From positions 841,692 to 905,691 of the forward strand of contig CM025853.1 in the NCBI GenBank assembly GCA_003952965.2: 64,000 bases of DNA, read 5' to 3'. Source of the stretch: Morella rubra (taxonomy: Eukaryota > Streptophyta > Magnoliopsida > Fagales > Myricaceae). Below, one piece after another: positions 56,442 through 64,000 of this stretch (its first letter is position 1; each line of letters opens with the position of its first letter). Under the pieces are notes generated by a model. The model worked only from the letters and a program-made list of their open reading frames with translations, was not told the origin of the DNA and did not search any database. The position numbers and the translations under genes were made by a program.

Positions 56442-58692
56442 CTAACATTTTACCATCTAAGCTAACTCTTTGGTAGTGCTAAATTGGCTTGGGGTACTTT
56501 TCTTACTCCAGCTGCTTAGACCAGTTCTTTATGATGTCACTAATTCAGTGCCCAGATGGGATGGATTGTTATGTTTCATATAACATGGGTAGTTATGTTT
56601 CAAATAACTACATTTGTTGTAATTTTTTTTTTTTTTTGGCTAACTATGCTGGATCTCCTGGGACACTGTTGGATCCTAATAATTTTGTTGTTTTTGCAAT
56701 ATAAATTTCCCCGATGCTGTTTTAGTTTGTTTGATGGATTCTATTGTTTTCGTCTAATATTTAGTGCATGGGTATCGCTCTCATGATTATCTTCTTTAGC
56801 ATACAGAACTTATATAAATTGGAGGATTTTATTAGTTAGAGATTGTGGTGGCTTTTGGTTCCTCATTATTCAATGGAACCACATTTTATGGGCAAACAGT
56901 AAAAATAAATTACAAATGAGAGGAGTCCCTGCCTCCTCTTACAAAAAGATTTACTTCAGTATGGTGGGCTAGTGGAAGCCCAAGTCTTCGAGTATTGAAC
57001 GAAGGCTGGTTTAATGGTTGACCGAGGCTTTGGATCCAATTAAAGAGTTTCGGTTGGGCTTTTTGGATGTCCGTACTAGTTTATAGCATGGGCAAGGAAA
57101 GACCATCTGGACGGTAGCAAAATAATCTTCCAAATATTAATATATATATATTAAATTTTTTTTAAAAAAAACAAATGCCTAAACTCTGGTTACTCTCTCA
57201 GTTGTCATTAGCAATAGATTACAATTAAGATGGCTGGTTTTGGACTCGCAGTATGAGTCGCTTGATCTTTACAATGTTCAGAATGTTTTTTCTTTTAGGT
57301 AGCCTTTAGTATTATATTATATAGAGTTCCTTGAAAATATTATATAAGGACTCAGATATAAGAAAATATAGAAGAATCATAACCCCGAGTAGGCCGCGTA
57401 TGCGCCATTAGTGGTCCACCATAACCTTCACACATTGTACTATAGCAAATGCATATGAAAGATCTCCACTCATATATGACTTGCCACTTTGTGAGATTTC
57501 TCATGTATGACTCTTTTCATAAAGAACTTTCCATGAAGATTTTTCATTCCCAAATTATTAACTATTAATAATTATATTTTGAAAAATTTTAACAATCCCT
57601 AGGCTTCTTTTGAAACCAGTAATTGGAATTTAAGGAATACATGACCTGATCTAAATGAGAAAATAGATAATATTGCTCCAAATTAATCATTGATCTGTCC
57701 AATGGATGAGAGGTCTTCGCGACAAGAATTGACATGAAGAATTTTGATCAGGCAACCTTATCTGACAGTCCACAACACCAGAATGTGGTTGGGAAAAGAC
57801 TGGTAGATAATTAGCTAATAAGTCTAGCTAATAATAGCGGACGGGTTTTGGGATAGCCACAGCTTTAAGATCAGGAGTTAGATATAAAGAACGTTATCAA
57901 GAGGAAGTTTCAGTCAGGCCAATGGAACATCAATACGGAGAAAAAGACTGGTTACTTGTTAAAGTAACAAAGAGGGAAACATATTGGAAGAAGATAACCG
58001 AGAACACTTAGATGCGTGTTGGACTTTCCAGCTAGCTTTCGAATACTTTGATCCAGGCCACATGCAACACATGGACAACGAAACACGTTCTGTGTTTCTG
58101 AGTCGTAAGTCTTCTGCGTAAAGCGCATGGCAACTGTGTGGGGGAAAGGAGGTCGAAATATATGTAGGAGCTTTCTGGGCAAGTTCATAATTAAAGTGGA
58201 AACCAAGTTGAAAAAAAATTCTGATTGTGACAAATTAACCAACATTTTGCAGTTCTTGTAGGTTAGTCACTCATCCCTTTTCATCATGTTTCTATGCTTC
58301 CTTGCTTCTGTCAATCAGTTAAGATTCACATGAAGAAATATAAACGAATCAAATCAGATCGAGCAGATAATCATGGATAAAGACTCCTGCCAAATTGGGA
58401 AGAAGAAAGTTACATGGAGAAATATGCAAGCGAAAATTGTGGGCACGAAACGGGAAGAATGTCTTGTTTTCATGAATTAATCCTTGGCGTAGTCATGTTA
58501 ACAGTTCTAATTAGAACTTCCCGAGTAATTATTTAATTTGAAAATTACACGAAAGCTTTTAGGAAAATTTAAGCCAATTGGGATCTTAAGAAGGAGATGG
58601 AACCCAGTTCATAGGACATACTTCTTCTCAATCTACCCAGAGAGTTGTTGAGAATTGACAGAGTTCGTTAAACTAAACAGTGACGAGGATGC
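56442..58692. other. CPL4 3' flank and spacer
   Basis: The CPL4 3' UTR is expected in the first few hundred bases. The rest is spacer. The 97-codon minus-strand frame at 57952-58245 contains a CPCVAC motif but shows no recognisable family and was not accepted. Confidence 0.45.
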
Positions 58693-58695
58693 TTA

Positions 58696-59296
58696 GAGCA
58701 TTCCTAGCAGATTCTCTATTCTAACATTTTGGTTAAAATAGAAAACCAATTTAACAAAAAAGCCAAAAAACACCCTTTAGCAGTTTATCCATTCTAACAA
58801 TTTTTAACAACAAATTTTAACATGTGAACAGTGGTTCTCTATTTTTAGATAACCACTGTTCATTTTTTCATATTAAAATATTAATATTTTCCTTTTCCTT
58901 TTTCTTTTCTTCCTTCCGGTTCTCACCCTCTCCCCCTCTTTCTTTTTCTTTTATTCCTCCCAGCTCTCACGCTCTCCCTCTTTGGTCTCCCATCTCAGGT
59001 TCTTAAAAAATGCCAGGTGTTAGGAAAAGATAAAAATTAAAAAATCTGCCATTTTTAGGATAAGACAAATATTCAAAAATATAACCGTTACAAAAAAACG
59101 AATATTCAAAAATATAAATGTTAGAGAAAGAATAAAGAAATTTTTGAATAATAATATTTAAATAGAATAGTAAAAGCAGATGGTTAAAATAGAGAAGCTG
59201 TTGTGACTATTTTTAAAAAGTTGATATTTAAAATAGAGAAGTGTACTTTTTGATTAAAATAGAGAGTCAAATTTAAATAAGCTGCTAGGAATGCTC
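58696..59296. mobile_element. PIF/Harbinger-type MITE, 601 bp
   Basis: Terminal inverted repeats GAGCATTCCTAGCAG / CTGCTAGGAATGCTC match perfectly over 15 bp, and a 3-bp TTA target duplication lies at 58693-58695 and 59297-59299. Similarity continues inward (TAAAATAGA, TCTCTATTTTA). TTA duplication and GAGCAT ends fit PIF/Harbinger-derived MITEs of plants. No transposase. Confidence 0.88.
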
Positions 59297-60509
59297 TTAC
59301 CGAAACTTTTGGAGATCACTAATATTCTAGTAGTAGAACAATAATTAATCCTTAACGATTGTTTTTAGTTTCTTTAGAGATTATATTTCGAATTTGGATT
59401 GAGGTGGTAAGTAAATACATTTATCATCCTGATCTCTGTCGTCCATAACTTATTGATCATACAGTTGAATTTTGAGTGGCCATTGTGATAGCTTATCTTA
59501 AGCAAGAAGATAAGGCATATCTGGAAAGGCCGATTTTGTGAAGTCCCTCTCTTGCCCAGCTACCATGTTCAAGTTCACACACCATCGAAGACCCACTTGT
59601 CACTTGCAGAATTTCCAACAGGCAATTTTCAAAAGGCCTGTACGTCCTTCCATCTGCAATGATGTCAACCTCTAATCAAACCTAATTAATTATCCTCGTC
59701 CTTTGGACCACGTACGTCCTCATAAATTTACTGGCGATGCCATGCGTGGTTCCTGACCTCAAAAATATACCATAAAAACAATACAATCAACAGAAAACCA
59801 GTGGTAACTGTCGGAAAATATGAGCGGTTCAAGTGTATCCAATCTGTATATTTTTATTGCATTGGGAAGAGCAGACTACTGCTGATTACTTTCAGGTTTG
59901 ACTGTTTGATAGAAGTCGGAATCCTTAATGTCGACGGCATATGTCATAAAATATGCTAATTATCAGAAACTGCCAAATCTTGATTTGTACTTGGGACACC
60001 TTAATTGGTACAGATGTACCAACTGAAATAGAGATCTGGTATGAGTAAGACACCATTAACGTATGATCTGCAGCAAACCTTTGCTAAAGACATGCATATA
60101 TGTCTCATTCAAATTAATATTTTTTATACTCACTGGCCAAATCAAGCAACAACTAAAACTTCCCACCTGCTGGGTACGTAGGCTGAAAGCTGGGGATTTG
60201 TCATGAGGGATTCGCATATATCCTTTTTCTTGTTGCTTTTACTTAAAAATTAGGTGAGCATATCAGTGTACGTACGTGTTATGGTGCTAAGAAACAAATT
60301 CGTACCATATATTCTCCAATACATGATAAGCTCTACGGACTAGAGGGTATCATTTAGCAGTTGTCTTCCAAAGACTAAAAGTTTTTCTGCATAAAGTTTG
60401 AAAAATTCGTACCTGCCTACCTAGGCCAGGGCTGAGTCTAACAGTTATAATCAATACAAGGACATCTATAGACGTTATTCATAGCTAAAGATCAGGACTA
60501 CATTAATGG

Positions 60510-60640
60510 CTAACAGAGGGTTCAGCTAAAAAAAGAAACACATACGTTAATGAATTTTATCAATGGCTAGAAACACATAAGTTATTCAGTAACGTGTTGA
60601 CAGAATTAGAACCCTCTATTAAGACTTGTTATGACCGAAA
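60510..60640. repeat. Degraded relative of the FAD6-intron foldback
   Basis: It contains ACGTTAATGAATTTTATCAATGGC-type sequence (interrupted) and CGTGTTGACAGAATTAGAAC. The outer AGAGGGTTC/GAACCCTCT are inverted. The core matches the inner arm of the foldback at 2655-2928. Confidence 0.45.
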
Positions 60641-60772
60641 CAATAGATCAAATAACATTAGCTTAAACAAAATAAAAACATATGCAATGGCGTTGTTATG
60701 TATCTAACACTTTGAAAAGAAAATATACATGTAGGGATCAAACAATACATCTGCTTTGAGTACAGATTCGGT

Positions 60773-60975
60773 CCAAAAAAAGATTGTGCAAAGGATTCAA
60801 AGTCAAGATTGTGATTTTAAAATAAATATTTAAAGCCAGGATTTGGCCACCTTATTTAATGAGGCATGTGAGATAAAATCACTAATAATTTTGGAGGCCA
60901 AATCCTAACCCTTGAATATTGTTCATTTTAAAATCACCTCCGTGATTTTGAATCTCTTTACACAAATTTTCTTTG
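60773..60975. repeat. Foldback (MITE-like) element, ~200 bp
   Basis: The left arm (AAAGATTGTGCAAAGGATTC, then GTGATTTTAAAAT) is mirrored by the right arm (ATTTTAAAATCAC, then GAATCTCTTTACACAAATTT). A second inner pair is GATTTGGCC / GGCCAAATC. No coding capacity. Confidence 0.75.
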
Positions 60976-61712
60976 AACATAATCCTTTCTCATTTGCTGT
61001 ACATATTAGAATCAAACAATTAGTGTTGGCTCTTCGCGTATATGCTATCAGTTTTGTTGTTTGTTCATAGCATATACACTATCTAACAATGGCATAAAGG
61101 ATAATAAGTTAAACGTTCCACTGCATGTGTACTAATTAAATAATTATAACAAACCAATTAGTAAAGATCTATGACTCGAGACAATTTGGATTTATTAATG
61201 GTGCGACAAATTTTTGGATTGAATTTTGATGACATGATCTGATGGCATGAGTGGCCAACGATATGGGCCGGTATACTTTATAATATTAGTGGTTTATTTA
61301 GACTTGTTAGGAAATCGCTAGGTGCATTGGACTTTGTTTCCAGAGTCATCTAGATATGACTAATAATTAATATCATAATTGAGCTACTAATGGCAATACT
61401 ATGATGAAAGGGATGATGGCATCAGTCTTGTCTGCTTATACGCAGCGTATATACATCATAAAGACCCGATCGAATATCATAATTAAAGCAACATATATAT
61501 TTACTTGTTTCCTTCATAATTTTGATATTTTTATAAGGATAATCATGTCTCTCCCAGTCCGCAGTCCTGTTCAATCTGGCTCCTTCAGTATACTTCTAGC
61601 TAGCTTATAAATTAGTCTTAGATAAAATGTTAAGGATCTTTTCATGGTGGTATTATATGTACATGAATGCACTATATGCATCTATATCTTAAGTTTGATT
61701 ATGGCCTCCATT

Positions 61713-61841
61713 GTAATTAAGTGTAGAGTTAGGTCTCGAACTCAGAACTTCAGTTCTGATGCCAAATGAATCTACAACTTATCTCAAATGTTTAAACTAT
61801 AAAGAAGAAGTAAATTTTATTATTTGAATTATATTTTTCGA
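61713..61841 (-). mobile_element. Partial LTR-element remnant related to the 13.5-kb TRIM
   Basis: GTGTAGAGTTAGGTCTCGAA, then CTGATGCCAAATGAATCTAC, then TTATTATTTGAATTATAT and a TCGACA end follow the same order as interior, primer-binding site and LTR of the TRIM at 13526-13805. The second LTR is missing and the sequence is more diverged. Confidence 0.65.
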
Positions 61842-62901
61842 CACCTATGAAAATGTGCTTTACGTAACTCGATCCGAGAATAGAACTACCGACTGTATAA
61901 TGATTGGCATGTGTAGAAGTACTTACAAATTTATTGGCCGTATCAAGTACTTCATGTGTTGCAAGCTGAATTGGGAGTTCTCTACGTACAAGACTAATAG
62001 ATATATCTATGGAGGGCGCTGCACATATACGAAACATGTTATACTGCGAATTGGAAGACATCCAAAAGATAGAAATCAACTGGTTAATTTGAGTTGGAGA
62101 TGCATGTGCACGCGTAATAATGTTCGCTATATGTCCTTTGGCAAAAGCCCTAGAGTAACGGACCCATCAAACCACCTCCACGAGTAGTTGTGCTTTTTAA
62201 TTTAAAAAAATAGCAATCATTATTATCATCCATATATATATACGTTTCTCTCTACAGCCTCCAACAAAAAGAGTACACCACATAATTGCAATCATATCCA
62301 GTACTCCAATAATAACAATAAAAAACTATATCTTTGCATTATTTATGTGGGGATCCCACACGACTCATGTACTGCTTCATCCAGTACTGGTGGGTTTACA
62401 TCAGATCACTTATGGACACATGTCCATTTTTCATGCACATTATTGTGTACGTACCATTAATCTAGATGCTGCTTATTATTAGTTTTGGCTTATGTATAAT
62501 TTAGAGAATAAAATAGATAAATTATGCCTATCAAATGTAATACCAAGGATCCACTGCCCAGAGTACATGACCTTCGAATGTCTAATATATTTCCTTTTCC
62601 TTTCTCGGAAAGATAGTCAGTTGTGTTTCCTTTTTTTCATTTAAGCATATATACAAGTATTTTAATTTAATCTATAGAAAAATCTACTAACCTTTAGAAA
62701 TTGCTGCAGGTTGGGGGATGCACGGAGGAGAACCTGCAACATGCTGCTCATTGGACAGAAGACGAGAAAACCAACAAAACCATCTATCTTTTTGTTTTGT
62801 CGTGAAGTGTGGGAACCCCCAACAGATTATAGAAGTGTACATGTGTTTGTGAGATTGGACCACTTAGAAATTAGATTTTGAAGAGGCTAACATACATGCT
62901 C

Positions 62902-62904
<3 letters not shown>

Positions 62905-62937
<33 letters not shown>
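62905..62937. repeat. (TA)n microsatellite
   Basis: About 16 TA units in an AT-rich context. Confidence 0.9.
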
Positions 62938-64000
62938 GGTGTGAGAATCTTGTCACCCATGTGAAATCAGTGGATCGGTCCAACTCTGGCCACCCTTTCC
63001 AGATCTTTCGAGCTGGAAATGTTGGACTTACTGCATTAACTAATTAAAAGACAAATTTTTCATACAAATTAATTTGCCTTTTGATCTAGTACACATGCAC
63101 GAGCTCGATCGATGGGTTCGATTATATATGGTCACTTGCACTAGTAACTACTATATTAATTAATCTTGTGAAATATTTATCTTATATATGAATGTAGAGA
63201 ATTTAATTACTAGATTAAAGAATGGTTTAATAATTTCGAATTACAGGGAGAAAATGCTTGCGCAGGGTAAACGTCAGAGATAATTCATGACAACGAAATT
63301 ATATGTAAGTTGCTTGCTCGTTTGCAACACGTAGATGATGATATATAACCAAAATACAGGCATGGTCCCAGTATCAACGCCTGTTCTGTGCTTTTTGAGG
63401 TAATTATTGGTACTATATTATAGGTCCACACAATAGCGATCGAGTGATCACTAACCACGTGTGATCTTATCCCCATCTTGTCGATGTTTCACACGCCAAA
63501 CGATTAATTTTATGCAAACTCGCATACTGCCAAGATAGTCATCATGAGCAGTATGCATGAAATTAGGTCCTGCAGGTAACTGCTGTTCATGTTCGATCGA
63601 GCATATTATTCCTTGGGTAATGAGCAAATCGAAAGGCAAAAAGGATGATCTAATGCTTGCCCAACGTTATCTTTTACTTTAAAATTTTATAAGGCAGACG
63701 ATCGGCTTTGGTTAAAGTTATTATCTTAGATGGGCATACGTGTAAGGTAGCTTCTCAGACACTTGCACTTCAGGTGAGCTGCACTTCTGGACTTCAAGAT
63801 TCCTTCTGTTTCTTTCATCACTCGCATCATAAGGGAGAAATAAAGCAACCAAGTAAAACAACAAAGATATATAAAAGAGTGTCCCCCACTTCAGGTACCA
63901 GCTGGTTCAATTTAGCTATAAAAATATAGAGACCTAAAGAAAGGAAAGAAAGGAGAAATTATTTCTAGCTTGGTGAGAGAACGAGACGCATGCACATTAG

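Larger units (their letters stand above)
59300..64000. other. Long AT-rich spacer to window end
   Basis: No gene could be supported in 4.7 kb. It contains the foldback remnants at 60510-60640 and 60773-60975, an LTR remnant at 61713-61841 and a (TA)n microsatellite at about 62905-62937. The frames at 61401-62187 and 63285-63929 are short, overlap on both strands and show no protein-like conservation that I recognise. It may be promoter territory of a gene beyond the right edge. Confidence 0.5.

Noticed and set aside
57952-58245. 97-codon minus-strand frame with CPCVAC
   Set aside because: No family match and no supporting exon structure; considered chance.
61401-62187. Frames of 69-110 codons on both strands
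   Set aside because: They overlap an LTR remnant and each other, and no splice context or domain was seen.
1-64000. CRISPR arrays, operons, organelle insertions or known microRNA genes
   Set aside because: None seen by eye. The sequence is nuclear plant DNA, and I found no recognisable mature microRNA motif within a convincing hairpin.

Overview
This is nuclear DNA from a flowering plant, almost certainly a eudicot. The evidence is many GT-AG introns in long genes, AT-rich spacers, plant-only gene families (plastid omega-6 desaturase, class II formin, RTNLB-type reticulon, CPL4-type phosphatase, SBT1-type subtilase) and a dense load of short transposable elements. I cannot name the species from the sequence.

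Layout. 1-0.5 kb: a coding-looking fragment cut by the window edge. 1.9-8.0 kb, minus strand: a complete 10-exon FAD6 gene (plastid omega-6 fatty acid desaturase) whose reading frame closes at every splice junction. 8-13 kb: spacer with a foldback element and a decayed retroelement-like coding remnant. 10.9-22.9 kb: a tandem subtilase cluster with one broken copy (13.2-15.8 kb), one intact intronless gene (18.3-20.6 kb) and one doubly truncated remnant (22.0-22.8 kb). Upstream DNA was duplicated along with the genes. A 280-bp TRIM retroelement, a 611-bp hAT-type element and a LINE fragment sit in or between the copies. 25.6-38.7 kb, plus: a 17-exon class II formin (PTEN-like, FH1 and FH2 domains). 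38.7-45.8 kb: a spacer holding several inverted-repeat elements and a SINE-like element. 45.9-49.1 kb, plus: a 9-exon reticulon-like gene. 50.8-56.4 kb, plus: an 8-exon CPL4-type RNA polymerase II CTD phosphatase with a LINE fragment in intron 2. 56.4-64 kb: no convincing gene, but a PIF/Harbinger-type MITE, other foldbacks and an LTR remnant.

The genes do not form one pathway. FAD6 makes polyunsaturated plastid lipids, the formin nucleates actin, the reticulon shapes the ER, CPL4 dephosphorylates the RNA polymerase II tail, and the subtilase is a secreted protease. From memory, the formin, reticulon and CPL4 homologues also lie close together on Arabidopsis chromosome 5, so this half of the window looks like conserved microsynteny.

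Three otherwise clean exons each lack one base (two in the formin, one in the reticulon), all in short repeats or homopolymers. I read these as probable sequence errors, not real gene death; read-level data would settle it. Exon boundaries were built by hand from splice consensus and family similarity recalled from memory. No database search was possible.
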